In this document: one piece after another, positions 1 through 10,060 of the stretch | Layout: the number at the start of each line of letters is the position of its first letter | Position numbering within the stretch: position 1 is the first letter of the stretch | Origin: Natronorubrum aibiense | GTDB lineage: Archaea; Halobacteriota; Halobacteria; Halobacteriales; Natrialbaceae | DNA: 64,000 nucleotides | Direction of reading: 5' to 3' | NCBI RefSeq assembly: GCF_009392895.1 | Contig: NZ_CP045488.1 | Coordinates: 3,100,001-3,164,000, forward strand | Notes under the pieces: model-generated | What the model was told of the DNA's origin: nothing | Database searches by the model: none | The model's input: the letters and a program-made list of their open reading frames with translations, nothing else | Position numbers and translations under genes: made by a program

Positions 1-827
1 CGCTCGACGACATCGAGGCCATGCCCGACGAGTGGGTCGACCACGAGGCGCTTGCAGCGGCCAGAGCGGGTGAGATCGATGTCGACCAGTATCCCTGGAA
101 GGTGTTGACCTACGAGGGGCTGGCCCGACGGCACTACTCGCTGGTTAAACGCCAACACCGCGGCTTCCTGACTCGAGTCAGCCAGCAGGAGCTAGAGCAG
201 ATTGGCCGCTATCTCTTCGACGACGCACGCTACGAGAGCGTCGAGGAGGCGCTCGCGGACGTCGAGTTCACCGCGGGTTGGGATCGGATGTTCGACATCC
301 GGGAGAGTCACAACGACGTGACGTTCCTCGATGAGTTCCTGACACAAGAGTTCATCACGGAGAACAACTACTTCACCTACGAACACTCCAAGGCGACCGG
401 CCAGTTCCACGTCGCAAGCGACGCGGCCGAGGACGTCAAAAAGAAACTGCTCTTGCAGTTTACCAACTTCGGGAAGCCGACGATCGCGGTCTACGACGGC
501 AACTACAACAACGCGAACGAACTCCTGTTGGGCCACCAGTACAACGGCGTCATGCTCGATCTGGGACAGGCCCGCGAGACGCTCAAACGTATCTTCGAGT
601 TGTGGGGCCGACCGGTGAACCTGCTGACGATCGTCAAGGAGGTCGACGACCACGATATCGAGGTGGCGAAACGTCGAAACCGCGAACCCGAACCCGAAGA
701 GCGCGGGAAACTGCTCCGATACGACGGCTCCGAGGTGACGATCGAGGACGTGCCGTGGGACGAGGTCGACCATCTCGCGGCCGACGACGTCGATTACGAC
801 ACCAAGCCGGACGAGTGGCTCGCTTGA
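1..827 (+). CDS. SpoVR family protein, C-terminal part (runs off left edge)
   Basis: The frame is already open at base 3, so the visible roughly 275 residues are the C-terminal part of a longer protein; the N-terminus lies outside the window. The segments FITENNYFTYEH and GKPTIAVYDGNYNN, and the following region rich in Leu and Gly (ELLLGHQYNGVMLDL), are hallmarks of the SpoVR family as I remember it. The family is named after a Bacillus spore-cortex protein, but it is widespread in non-sporulating archaea and bacteria. There it is usually encoded beside the PrkA serine kinase and a DUF444 protein, which would lie upstream here. Its biochemical activity is not established. No membrane segment is visible, so it is probably cytoplasmic. 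Confidence 0.9.
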   Translation, partial: LDDIEAMPDEWVDHEALAAARAGEIDVDQYPWKVLTYEGLARRHYSLVKRQHRGFLTRVSQQELEQIGRYLFDDARYESVEEALADVEFTAGWDRMFDIRESHNDVTFLDEFLTQEFITENNYFTYEHSKATGQFHVASDAAEDVKKKLLLQFTNFGKPTIAVYDGNYNNANELLLGHQYNGVMLDLGQARETLKRIFELWGRPVNLLTIVKEVDDHDIEVAKRRNREPEPEERGKLLRYDGSEVTIEDVPWDEVDHLAADDVDYDTKPDEWLA

Positions 828-868
828 TATTTATTTTGTTCATCGACGTTCGAATCAAATCCCGGAAA

Positions 869-878
869 GCTTTTACCG
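869..878 (+). promoter_or_regulatory. TATA-like box of the HEAT-repeat gene
   Basis: A T-rich GCTTTTACC stretch centred about 28 bases before the ATG at 903. This is the spacing expected for a leaderless haloarchaeal transcript and it supports that start. Confidence 0.4.
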
Positions 879-902
879 TCGATCACACATCCTCGGGACG
901 TA

Positions 903-1934
903 ATGGATGGGCATGGGGGGAAGACGATGCAGCAGCGACGAACCGCTGGGGACGCGTTCGAGCTGCCGTCAGTTCTCGCACAACTCGATACGGATGATCC
1001 GACCGAGCAGCGGGCGGCCGTCGAAACGATCCACGACGCCATAGGAGACCAGCCGAAGGCGTGTATTCCGACTGTTCCGAAACTCCGCGGACTGCTCGAG
1101 CAGCCCTCGTTCGACGACCACGAACGGGTTGCGTACTGTCTGGCTGAACTCGCAGCCGAATCGCCGTCCGACGTCGCGCCGTCGGTCGACGTGCTCGTCT
1201 CGTTTGCTGCGGACAACCCGACCGAGCCGGCGACGCGCGAACTCCTTCGCGGACTCGAGACGCTCGCGGCCGAACAGTCGGCTGCCGTCGTCGATCACGT
1301 CGAGACGCTCGCGGCGATCGTCGACCGCCGTTCGAACGACGACCGCTGGGGCGTTCGTGTCTTCGCACAGCTCTCGAGGGAGCGGCCGGCGGCGCTCGAG
1401 CCGGCCGTCCCCGTACTGACCGATGCACTGGCGACGACTCCGGAAGTCAACGGGACGCCGGCGTTGTCGGCGCTGGGCCGACTGTCAAAATCCGAAGCAT
1501 CGCTGCCGACGCTCGAGTTCGTCGAGCACGCGGTGGCGCTGATCGACCACGACGAGGCCTCGCTGCGGAACAACGCCATCGGCTGTCTCGCCGATGTCGC
1601 CTACGTCGCACCCAGCGCAGTCGAACCGGCTCGAACCGAGCTCACGGACGCCCTCGAGTGCGACGACCCGGACACGCGAGCCAACGCCGCGGTCGCGCTC
1701 GCTCGCATCGCTATCGAGTCGCCGGTGACGATCGAAGACGCACGCGAGTCGCTGCTCGCATTACTCGAGGACGATCACGAGCGCGTACGGGCGAGCGCGT
1801 GCGTTGCGCTCGGCCACGGCGGCCTCGAGGCGGCCGCGGATCGGCTCGCGGCGCTCGCGAGTTCGGATCCATCCTCGACCGTCCGTGAGCGGGCCGACTG
1901 GGCTCTGGCTCGCGTCTCGGAGACCCCAAACTAG
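903..1934 (+). CDS. HEAT-repeat (PBS lyase-type) protein
   Basis: A 343-residue acidic protein made almost entirely of helical repeats of 35-45 residues with periodic Leu and Ala (for example 'DTRANAAVALARIA' and 'RVRASACVALGHGG' near the C-terminus). This is the pattern of HEAT/armadillo scaffolds. Such proteins mediate protein-protein contacts; no catalytic motif or membrane segment is visible and no partner can be named. The ATG at 903 has a TATA-like box at leaderless spacing. An internal ATG at 927 is an alternative start, preceded by a G-rich run. The gene stands alone between the SpoVR gene and yjbQ, which starts 27 bases after its stop. The function is unknown; the fold assignment is fairly secure. 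Confidence 0.8.
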   Translation: MDGHGGKTMQQRRTAGDAFELPSVLAQLDTDDPTEQRAAVETIHDAIGDQPKACIPTVPKLRGLLEQPSFDDHERVAYCLAELAAESPSDVAPSVDVLVSFAADNPTEPATRELLRGLETLAAEQSAAVVDHVETLAAIVDRRSNDDRWGVRVFAQLSRERPAALEPAVPVLTDALATTPEVNGTPALSALGRLSKSEASLPTLEFVEHAVALIDHDEASLRNNAIGCLADVAYVAPSAVEPARTELTDALECDDPDTRANAAVALARIAIESPVTIEDARESLLALLEDDHERVRASACVALGHGGLEAAADRLAALASSDPSSTVRERADWALARVSETPN

Positions 1935-1961
1935 TGGTCGCTGGCCCGCGTCGGGGTCCGT

Positions 1962-2360
1962 ATGACACGGACGACGTTTTCGGTCGAGACCGACTCTTGG
2001 CTGACGACCGTCGACGTAACCGACCGGCTTGCCGACGCCGTTCCCGACGACCTCGAGTCGGGGACCCTGACCGCGTTCGTCAAGCACACGACGGCCGGAC
2101 TCCTCGTGCAGGAAAGCGAACCGCGGCTGCGCGGCGACATCGAGTCATTTCTCCGAGACCTCGTCCCCGACGAGGGCCACGCACACGATCAGTTGGACGG
2201 GAACGCGGACTCCCACCTTCGGGCGGCACTTGTCGGTCCGGACGTGACGATTCCGGTCGAAAACGGCGAGTTAGTGCTCGGAACTTGGCAGTCCGTGCTG
2301 TTGCTCGAGTGTGATGGGCCGCGCACGCGAACGGTCACGGTGACGACCGTCGGCGAGTAG
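1962..2360 (+). CDS. YjbQ / UPF0047 family protein
   Basis: 132 residues matching the YjbQ (UPF0047) family over its usual full length. The segments 'AFVKHTTAGLLVQE' and 'DGNADSHLRAALVGPD' correspond to the conserved HTT and N-x-x-x-H-L blocks, and 'GTWQSVLLLECDGPR' to the C-terminal G-T-W-Q block. Members form compact trimers, and some show thiamine-phosphate synthase activity in complementation tests, so annotations often read 'secondary thiamine-phosphate synthase enzyme'. The physiological role in archaea is unproven. The start is the first ATG in frame, 27 bases after the HEAT gene. The stop is only seven bases from the stop of the convergent phosphodiesterase gene. Confidence 0.9.
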   Translation: MTRTTFSVETDSWLTTVDVTDRLADAVPDDLESGTLTAFVKHTTAGLLVQESEPRLRGDIESFLRDLVPDEGHAHDQLDGNADSHLRAALVGPDVTIPVENGELVLGTWQSVLLLECDGPRTRTVTVTTVGE

Positions 2361-2367
2361 CCCGTCG

Positions 2368-3027
2368 TCACACTCGAAGCGGTCGGTCGGCCGAGACGCA
2401 GTCGACACCGCGCCACTCGAGCAGCGTTGCCACCGCGTGCCGTTCGAGCGTCCACGCGTGAATCTCGAGGTCGACGTCGGTCGCCCGGGAGACGAGGCCG
2501 GTCGTTAGACACCGCACGTAGTTCGCACCGATGACGTCGCAATCGAGTTCGACGGCCGTCGTCACGGGCGTCTCGAGGTGGCGACTTGCCAGCAGACCGA
2601 TCGGCTGCTCGGGGTCGAGGTCGCGGATTGTCCGCAGTTCGGACACCAGAAACGAGGTCGTCACGACCCGATTCGGGACGTCAGCGATGGCGTCGAGGAT
2701 GTCCGCAGCGATACCGGTCACTTTCATCTCGATGTTGAGTTCGACCGTCGGCGGGAGCGCCTCGAGTACGTCCTCGAGCGTCGGCACCCGCTCGCCGGAC
2801 TCGAGGACGGTGTGGTCGCGAAGCTCCTCGAGCGTGGTGTCGGCGACGGCACCGACGCCATCGGTGACGCGGTCGATCGTCTCGTCGTGAAAGACGACGA
2901 GCTCGCCCGAGCCACAGCGGCGAACGTCGAACTCGACGGCATCTGCGTACTCGGCCGCCGACTGGAGTGCGCCGATCGTGTTCTCCGGCGCCGTCGCGGC
3001 GAATCCACGGTGGGCGATCAAACGCAT
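2368..3027 (-). CDS. Glycerophosphodiester phosphodiesterase
   Basis: 219 residues of the GDPD TIM-barrel family, which hydrolyses glycerophosphodiesters to glycerol-3-phosphate and an alcohol. Visible signatures are 'IAHRGFAATAPENT' at the N-terminus (His-Arg and the Glu-Asn pair), 'AVEFDVR' (metal-binding Glu and Asp), 'VVFHDETIDRVT' (catalytic His-Asp), 'NIEMK', and 'HAWTLE' near the C-terminus. No signal peptide is present, so it acts in the cytoplasm. I start at the ATG giving MRLIAHRG; an ATG four codons upstream (3039) is possible. The gene is monocistronic and convergent with yjbQ. A role in turnover of glycerol-phosphate esters or lipid head groups is inferred from the family. Confidence 0.88.
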   Translation of the reverse strand: MRLIAHRGFAATAPENTIGALQSAAEYADAVEFDVRRCGSGELVVFHDETIDRVTDGVGAVADTTLEELRDHTVLESGERVPTLEDVLEALPPTVELNIEMKVTGIAADILDAIADVPNRVVTTSFLVSELRTIRDLDPEQPIGLLASRHLETPVTTAVELDCDVIGANYVRCLTTGLVSRATDVDLEIHAWTLERHAVATLLEWRGVDCVSADRPLRV

Positions 3028-3249
3028 TCGCCCACACATTGGTGGCGACCGACTTCAGTATCCCGTTGTCCCGACCGGCCGATCCGACAGCTCGAGGGTG
3101 TCCCTATTTCTTCGAGACGGCGCTGCCGGTGGGTTTCAGTGTCCACTCGCGGCGAGTTCCAAAGTGGTTAGTACGTACGGTTAAACGGGTTCCGCCAGTA
3201 CGAGAGAGCGAGTATAGTTCCTGATGGCAATCGTCTCTCCCCCGGTGTT

Positions 3250-3723
3250 ATGGTGTTGCGTGGTGGTCGATCCGTGAATACTCGATTCGAAGAGCCGTTC
3301 GAACTGTTGCTCGTCGAGGACAACCCCGGCGATATCCGACTCATTCAGGACGCGTTCGACCAGCTCTCGATCGAGACGACGATTCACGTCACGGTCGATG
3401 GAAACGACGCACTCGAGTTCCTCTCGGAGCGATACGAACGGGAACAGGCGTTCGTTCCGGATCTCATCCTCCTCGATCTGAATCTCCCACGAATGAGCGG
3501 GCTCGAGTTTCTCGAGGCGGTGCAAGCCGACTCGACGTTCGCACCGATACCCGTTCTCGTCGTCACGAGCTCGGCCGCGACCGAAGATATCCTCGAGAGC
3601 TACGAACTCGCAGCGAACGCCTATCTCACGAAGCCGACGGACCCGGACGAGTATGCGGCGATGGCCGAAGCCGTCGCAGCCTTTTGGTTCCAGCACGCCG
3701 CGTTGCCGCCGCTGTCCCCGTAA
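3250..3723 (+). CDS. Stand-alone receiver-domain response regulator
   Basis: 157 residues that are essentially one CheY-like receiver (REC) domain. Visible are the acidic pair in 'LLVEDNPGD' (about residue 24), the phospho-acceptor Asp in 'LILLDLNLP' (about residue 76), the Thr/Ser in 'VLVVTSSAA' and the invariant Lys in 'YLTKPTDPDE' (about residue 128). There is no output domain, as in many short haloarchaeal response regulators that work with stand-alone histidine kinases. No kinase gene is nearby, so the partner cannot be named. The ATG at 3250 is used; a GTG at 3274 (VNTRFEEP) is an alternative that would remove eight non-conserved residues. It probably acts by protein-protein contact. 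Confidence 0.88.
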   Translation: MVLRGGRSVNTRFEEPFELLLVEDNPGDIRLIQDAFDQLSIETTIHVTVDGNDALEFLSERYEREQAFVPDLILLDLNLPRMSGLEFLEAVQADSTFAPIPVLVVTSSAATEDILESYELAANAYLTKPTDPDEYAAMAEAVAAFWFQHAALPPLSP

Positions 3724-3745
3724 CACTGACGCTGTCGCCGTCGAG

Positions 3746-3831
3746 CTATAGTAACAACTGAAACGATTTACACACGCATCGCACAGTCGTCGTGCGATGC
3801 GGTGTGCATTGACTTTCAGTGGCTACTATAG
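3746..3831. repeat. 86-bp palindromic MITE-like element, copy A
   Basis: The element begins CTATAGTAACAACTGAAA and ends TTCAGTGGCTACTATAG. The two halves are inverted complements over most of their length, with a centre around CATCGCAC / GTGCGATG. A second copy of identical length lies at 26267-26352; by eye 67 of 86 positions match without gaps. There is no coding capacity. The right end lies 65 bases before the SDR start codon. The sharp ends, inverted repeat and two unlinked copies point to a non-autonomous transposable element or a mobile palindromic repeat. The parent transposase is not in the window. Confidence 0.75.
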
Positions 3832-3864
3832 TGGCCCGACGACTGTGTGGCCGCTCCCCCCCGC

Positions 3865-3871
3865 ATTAATC
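3865..3871 (+). promoter_or_regulatory. TATA-like box of the SDR gene
   Basis: ATTAATC centred 28 bases before the ATG at 3896. It lies just outside the palindromic element ending at 3831, so the insertion seems to sit immediately upstream of this promoter. Confidence 0.45.
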
Positions 3872-3895
3872 TACGACGCCGTCGAAGATCGTTGT

Positions 3896-4618
3896 ATGTC
3901 ACCAGTTACCGACTTCGATGTCGATTTCGACGATACCGTCGCCGTCGTCACGGGTGCAAGCGGCGCGCTCGGGAGCGCCGTCGTCGAGCGATTTCGAACG
4001 GCCGGCGCGACCGTCTGTGCCGTCGACGTTGTCGCTCCCGACGAGGAAGACAGCCTGCTCGAGCCCGATTCGGGGGTCCAGTTCTACGAGGCCGACCTGA
4101 CCGACGAGGACGACGTTTCTCGCCTCGTCTCGGCCGTCGTCGACGACCACGACCGGATCGACCACCTCTGTAACATCGCGGGCACGTGGCGCGGTGGCGA
4201 CCACATCGAGGACACCGATCTCGAGGCGTTCGACCTCCTGATGAATGTCAATCTGAAGACGGCGTTTCTGGCCTCGAAACACGCCCTCCCCCACCTTCAG
4301 GAGACGGCGGGGGCAATCGTCAGCGTCAGCGCGCGGTCGTCGCTCGAAGGCGGCGAGGGCGACGGTCCCTACCGGATCACGAAAGCCGGGATTCGCCTAT
4401 TGACGGAAACGCTTGCCGAGGAAAACCGCGGCACGGTTCGGGCGAATTGCGTGATGCCGAGCGTGATCGATACGCCGATGAACCGGGAGATGATGCCCGA
4501 CGCAGATCACGACTCGTGGGTCGACCCGGCCGACATCGCGAACGTGATCGCCTTCCTCTGTAGTGAGGGGGCTGCAGTGACCAGCGGCGCTGCTGTTCCG
4601 GTCTACGGCGAGGCCTAA
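3896..4618 (+). CDS. Short-chain dehydrogenase/reductase (SDR)
   Basis: 240 residues with the classical SDR Rossmann fold: the nucleotide loop 'VTGASGALG' (residues 18-26), 'NIAG' (93-96), a Ser-rich active-site strand (143-149) and the catalytic 'YRITKAG' Tyr159/Lys163. An acidic residue after beta-2 ('VCAVDVV') suggests NAD(H) rather than NADP(H) preference. It oxidises or reduces an alcohol/ketone substrate that the sequence does not identify. The frame is open further upstream into the palindromic element, but the ATG at 3896 matches the family N-terminus and has a TATA box at leaderless spacing. It is a single gene, convergent with the symporter gene. Confidence 0.9.
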   Translation: MSPVTDFDVDFDDTVAVVTGASGALGSAVVERFRTAGATVCAVDVVAPDEEDSLLEPDSGVQFYEADLTDEDDVSRLVSAVVDDHDRIDHLCNIAGTWRGGDHIEDTDLEAFDLLMNVNLKTAFLASKHALPHLQETAGAIVSVSARSSLEGGEGDGPYRITKAGIRLLTETLAEENRGTVRANCVMPSVIDTPMNREMMPDADHDSWVDPADIANVIAFLCSEGAAVTSGAAVPVYGEA

Positions 4619-4638
4619 CGCGTCCTTGAGCGGACTGC

Positions 4639-4645
4639 AAAAAAA
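4639..4645 (-). terminator. T-tract terminator after the symporter gene
   Basis: A run of seven A on the plus strand, read as T7 on the minus strand, about 32 bases after the symporter stop. Oligo-T is the usual archaeal termination signal. Confidence 0.4.
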
Positions 4646-4676
4646 CACCGAGTGTTCGAAACGTCGTTCGTGCCGA

Positions 4677-6029
4677 TTAGAGGTTCGTGTTCAGCCAGTC
4701 GGCGAAGTCACCGGTCAGGAAGCCGAAGTAGTCCCAGGCGTTCAGAGCGACCATGAGAATCAACGCGACGACGACTGGAATTCGAATGAACCAGAGCCAC
4801 GCCAGCCCCAGCGATCCGATGTTTTTGACGCCTTTGCTGACCTCATCGAGTGCGAGATCCGGAACGATCCACCCGACGAAGATCGAGAGCAAGAGGCCAC
4901 CGAGAACGAGGAGGATGCTGTTTGCGAAGCCGTCATAGAGGTCGACGAAGATGAGGTCCAGTGCGGCCGGGGTCCCGACAAGGAAAATAGCGACACCGAG
5001 TGCAACCGTTGCGGGAACGCGACCGACGCCGCGTTCGTCGATCAGGTACGAGACGACGACTTCCATGATACTGATCGCACTCGAGAGCGCAGCGATGGCG
5101 ACGGTGGCGAAGAAAATCGCACCGAGGATGCCGCCCAACGGTAGTTCGGCAAACGCCGCTGCGAGACTGATGAAGATGAGTGCAGGTCCGGACTCCCCGG
5201 CCGGAATACCCGCTGTGAAAAGAATCGGGAACGCGATGAGACCGGCAATAAACGCAATTCCGGTGTCGAGGACGGCGATGATTCCGGCGTCTTCGGCGAG
5301 GTTTCGATCCTCACCGAGGTAGGACGCGTACGTGATCATCACGCCCATCCCGAGTGATAACGTAAAGAAGGCTTGTGCGATGGCTGCCGGAAGGATCTGC
5401 GTCCAGTTGTTCGCGATCGTGCTGAACTCAGGCGAGAGGTAGTACGCGTACGCTTCACCTGCTCCTTCAAGCGTGAACGCGTAGACGGCGAGGCCGAGCG
5501 AGATGACGATGATGGCCGGGACCATTATCTTCACGGAGAGTTCGATCCCGCGTTCAATGCCGAGGGCGACAATCGCGATGACCGCCGCCATGAAGATCGC
5601 GTGCAGAAAAACGGCATCGAGGCCGCTCGCGACTTGGACGAACTGGTCGGGCGCACCGTCGACGGTGTATTCTCCTTGCAGTCCAAGGAAGACGTATCTG
5701 AGCGTCCAGCCGGCGACGACGCTGTAGTAGGAAAGGATCACAAACCCGGCTGTGACGAAAATCCAGCCGATTTTCGTCCACACGCCGCTTCCTATCTGTT
5801 TCAATGCACCGACCGGATTTCGTTCTGTATGCCGTCCGACGACGAACTCAACGAGAATAACTGGAAAACCGATACCAACGATCAATAGAAGGTATATAAC
5901 CAAAAACGCTGCACCCCCCTGCTCACCCACTTGGTATGGAAACCGCCAGATGTTTCCTAATCCCACTGCGCTGCCGACTGCAGCAAGGATAAAGCCTGTT
6001 CGTGTTGCCCATGACTCACGTTGTGCCAT
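4677..6029 (-). CDS. Sodium-dependent transporter, neurotransmitter symporter (SNF/NSS) family
   Basis: 450 residues with about 11-12 hydrophobic segments, matching prokaryotic NSS (LeuT-fold) transporters that import amino acids or similar solutes with sodium. The N-terminal signature 'GSAVGLGNIWRFPY' in the first membrane segment is diagnostic and carries the sodium- and substrate-binding unwound stretch. It starts at the ATG giving MAQRESWATR. A TATA-like box 28 bases upstream supports a leaderless start. Base composition looks somewhat more AT-rich than in neighbouring genes, with more AT-ending codons, which could mean later acquisition; I did not compute this. The substrate cannot be read from sequence. 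The next gene, pccB, is divergent. Confidence 0.93.
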   Translation of the reverse strand: MAQRESWATRTGFILAAVGSAVGLGNIWRFPYQVGEQGGAAFLVIYLLLIVGIGFPVILVEFVVGRHTERNPVGALKQIGSGVWTKIGWIFVTAGFVILSYYSVVAGWTLRYVFLGLQGEYTVDGAPDQFVQVASGLDAVFLHAIFMAAVIAIVALGIERGIELSVKIMVPAIIVISLGLAVYAFTLEGAGEAYAYYLSPEFSTIANNWTQILPAAIAQAFFTLSLGMGVMITYASYLGEDRNLAEDAGIIAVLDTGIAFIAGLIAFPILFTAGIPAGESGPALIFISLAAAFAELPLGGILGAIFFATVAIAALSSAISIMEVVVSYLIDERGVGRVPATVALGVAIFLVGTPAALDLIFVDLYDGFANSILLVLGGLLLSIFVGWIVPDLALDEVSKGVKNIGSLGLAWLWFIRIPVVVALILMVALNAWDYFGFLTGDFADWLNTNL

Positions 6030-6052
6030 ACCCGCCTTTTTAAAAACCGACC

Positions 6053-6061
6053 CTATATAAC
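6053..6061 (-). promoter_or_regulatory. TATA-like box of the symporter gene
   Basis: TTATATAG on the minus strand, centred 28 bases before the ATG at 6029. Confidence 0.5.
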
Positions 6062-6181
6062 TTTTTGTGGTTGCCCTATCAGATCGCCCCCGTCCGGTTA
6101 TTAATCGTGAAAGAGTTACGGAATCCTTTTCCTGTTGGTCCTCGCAGAAACCCGTATGAATCCGACAGGGGTGTTTCGAGC

Positions 6182-8091
<1,910 letters not shown>

Positions 8092-8115
8092 ACGCCACTC
8101 CGCTCTGAGAAGCTG

Positions 8116-8121
8116 TTTTTT
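8116..8121 (+). terminator. T6 tract after pccX
   Basis: Six T on the coding strand, 25 bases after the pccX stop; a likely end of the pccBX transcript. Confidence 0.35.
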
Positions 8122-8201
8122 GTGTCTCGCACTCGAGAAGCGGCGCGCTCCGAAGTGGCGTAATGAGTGCCATTAAGGCACATCATCCACAACTCCCGGT
8201 C

Positions 8202-8384
8202 ATGGCTACGGAATCCGAGTCAACGACGGACATGAGCGTTGGACTGGCACTTGTGCTGAGCGCGATCGCGACGATCGGTGCGCTGGTGATGTTTATCGGC
8301 GCACCGGATGTGACGGCGGCATGGGGCTTTGCAGCCGCAATGCTCTTCGGTTCGCTCGCTGTCGTCGGGATTCACCTCTACTGA
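8202..8384 (+). CDS. Small two-helix membrane protein, unknown
   Basis: 60 residues with a short charged N-terminus and two hydrophobic segments ('VGLALVLSAIATIGALVMF' and 'WGFAAAMLFGSLAVVGIHLY'), so it is probably an inner-membrane hairpin. Similar tiny proteins are conserved next to haloarchaeal carboxylase genes, but I cannot assign a function. An ATG at 8163 would add 13 residues. I prefer 8202 because the residues before it look unlike the rest and an AT-rich ATTAAG lies at about -27. It lies between pccX and the small HTH gene, in the same direction as both. Confidence 0.65.
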   Translation: MATESESTTDMSVGLALVLSAIATIGALVMFIGAPDVTAAWGFAAAMLFGSLAVVGIHLY

Positions 8385-8477
8385 GACCGCACCGCCATCC
8401 CGGTTCTGTCCGGCGATTGGTCACCGATCGTCAGCCAACAGTTAAGAGCGACGGCCCCGTATAGGTGCGTACGGACG

Positions 8478-8702
8478 ATGACCGACTACTCCAACGAAGA
8501 GCAGCGAATTCTCTCGTACCTCCGAGAGAGTGCCGCCCGAGGTGAACAGTACTTCCGGGCGAAAAACATCGCCGACGCGATCGGGCTGTCATCGAAACAG
8601 GTCGGCGTTCGGCTCCCCCACCTCGCGGAAAAATCGGACGACGTCGACATCGAAAAGTGGGGTCGCGCTCGCTCGACCACGTGGAAAGTTACCCTTAGCT
8701 GA
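8478..8702 (+). CDS. Small winged-helix-like protein (probably DUF7123)
   Basis: 74 residues. The sequence 'EEQRILSYLRESAARGEQYFRAKNIADAIG' followed by 'LSSKQVGVRLPHLAE' has the layout of a helix-turn-helix with a short wing ending in 'RARSTTWKVT'. This matches a conserved small haloarchaeal protein that I believe is called DUF7123. It may bind DNA or RNA, but no target is known. It is acidic at the end but has a cluster of Lys/Arg in the presumed recognition helix. It sits between a small membrane protein gene and the SRPBCC gene inside the split carboxylase region. Regulation of neighbouring genes is possible but not shown. Confidence 0.75.
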   Translation: MTDYSNEEQRILSYLRESAARGEQYFRAKNIADAIGLSSKQVGVRLPHLAEKSDDVDIEKWGRARSTTWKVTLS

Positions 8703-8750
8703 GCTCTTTGCACGCGGCCTCGCGCTCGGTGTTCGAGCTGGGCCGCGGTC

Positions 8751-8757
8751 TTTTTAT
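8751..8757 (+). promoter_or_regulatory. TATA-like box of the SRPBCC-hydrolase gene pair
   Basis: TTTTTATT centred 27 bases before the ATG at 8781, consistent with a leaderless mRNA. The same T-run may terminate the upstream transcript. Confidence 0.5.
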
Positions 8758-8780
8758 TACAGACGGTCCCAGTTAGTGGC

Positions 8781-9227
8781 ATGACTGTACGGGTCGACCG
8801 TTCGTTCGAGCTGTCGGCAACCCCCGAAGACGTCTGGGCGTTTATTGCCGATCCGAAAAACCGTGCGCGGGCGATCAGCGTCGTCCAGGAGTACACCGTC
8901 GACGATCCGGACGGTCGGCGAGTGACCTGGCACGTCGAACTCCCGATCCCGCTCGTTCGGAAAACGGTTCGCGTCGAAACCGAAGACATCACTCGCGAGC
9001 CACCGTCGTACGTCAAGTTCGTCGGGAAATCGAAAGTGTTGACCGTCACCGGTGAACACGAAATCGTCGAAACCGACGGGGGCACGCGCCTCGAGAACCA
9101 CTTCGTCGTCGACGGCAAACTGCCCGGCGTCGAGAAGTTCTTCAAGCATAATCTGGACGGCGAACTCGAGAACCTCCGGCGTGCACTCGAGCGAGACCTG
9201 CAGACGACACGCTCCGAGGAGCGATGA
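8781..9227 (+). CDS. SRPBCC / CoxG-like ligand-binding protein
   Basis: 148 residues with the START/Bet v1 (SRPBCC) pattern: N-terminal 'RVDRSFELSATPEDVWAFIADP', a central all-beta stretch and a long C-terminal helix ('LDGELENLRRALERDLQ'). Proteins of this fold bind hydrophobic ligands; some (the CoxG type) help maturation of molybdenum CO dehydrogenase, but no such enzyme gene is visible here. The stop overlaps the hydrolase start by four bases (ATGA), so the two are translationally coupled. The ligand is unknown. No membrane segment or signal is present. Confidence 0.8.
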   Translation: MTVRVDRSFELSATPEDVWAFIADPKNRARAISVVQEYTVDDPDGRRVTWHVELPIPLVRKTVRVETEDITREPPSYVKFVGKSKVLTVTGEHEIVETDGGTRLENHFVVDGKLPGVEKFFKHNLDGELENLRRALERDLQTTRSEER

Positions 9228-10060
9228 CGATGGCGACCGACGACGACACGTTCCGGCTCGCACTCGCCCAGCTGCACATCGAGGCGACCGATGTCGAGGA
9301 CAACGTCGAGCGCGCGCTCGAGGCGGTTTCGCGTGCGGCCGACCGTGGTGCGGACCTCGTGGCGCTGCCCGAACTGTTCAACGTGGGCTACTTTGCGTTC
9401 GACAGCTACGAGCGCCACGCCGAACCGTTCGTGGGCGAGACGTTTACGCGGCTGCGGGAGGCGGCTGCCGACCACGGCCTCGCCGTCCTCGCGGGAAGCA
9501 TCGTCGAGGATCTGGCGGCGACCGAAACCGTCGACACGCCCGCCGACGAGGGGCTTGCAAACACTGCTGCACTGTTCGATGCGACCGGCGAGACACGACT
9601 CGTCTATCGGAAACACCACCTTTTTGGCTACCAGTCGGCGGAATCGGAGCTGCTCGTCCCCGGCGAGCGCATCGAGACGGCGACGATCGGCGGCGTCACC
9701 GTCGGCGCGACGACGTGTTACGACTTGCGGTTTCCGGAACTCTACCGGCGGCTGATCGACGCCGGCGTGGAGTTGGTACTCGTTCCCAGCGCGTGGCCGT
9801 ATCCGCGTATCGAACACTGGCAGACGCTCTCTCGGGCGCGCGCGATAGAAAATCAAGCGTTCGTCGCGACGATCAACGGCTCCGGTCACTTCGAGAGCGC
9901 GGACGCGACGCTGCTCGGCCGATCGACGGTCTACGATCCGTGGGGTACCACGCTCGCCTCGAGCGGCGACGAGCCGACGCTGGTGACGGCCGATATCGAG
10001 CTGGCCACGCTCGAACGGGTCCGTAAGGAGTTCCCGGCGCTTCGGGACCGCCGGCTGTAG
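9224..10060 (+). CDS. Carbon-nitrogen hydrolase (nitrilase superfamily)
   Basis: 278 residues with the Glu-Lys-Cys triad of the nitrilase superfamily: 'ALPELFNVGYF' (Glu), 'VYRKHHLFGY' (Lys) and 'GATTCYDLRFPELYR' (Cys). Members hydrolyse amides such as omega-amidase or carbamoyl substrates; the substrate here is not identifiable. The ATG at 9224 overlaps the stop of the SRPBCC gene (ATGA). A second ATG two codons in (9230) is equally possible. The length is normal for a single-domain member. The position between pccX and pccA suggests cotranscription with the carboxylase region, but not a known metabolic link. Confidence 0.9.
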   Translation: MTMATDDDTFRLALAQLHIEATDVEDNVERALEAVSRAADRGADLVALPELFNVGYFAFDSYERHAEPFVGETFTRLREAAADHGLAVLAGSIVEDLAATETVDTPADEGLANTAALFDATGETRLVYRKHHLFGYQSAESELLVPGERIETATIGGVTVGATTCYDLRFPELYRRLIDAGVELVLVPSAWPYPRIEHWQTLSRARAIENQAFVATINGSGHFESADATLLGRSTVYDPWGTTLASSGDEPTLVTADIELATLERVRKEFPALRDRRL

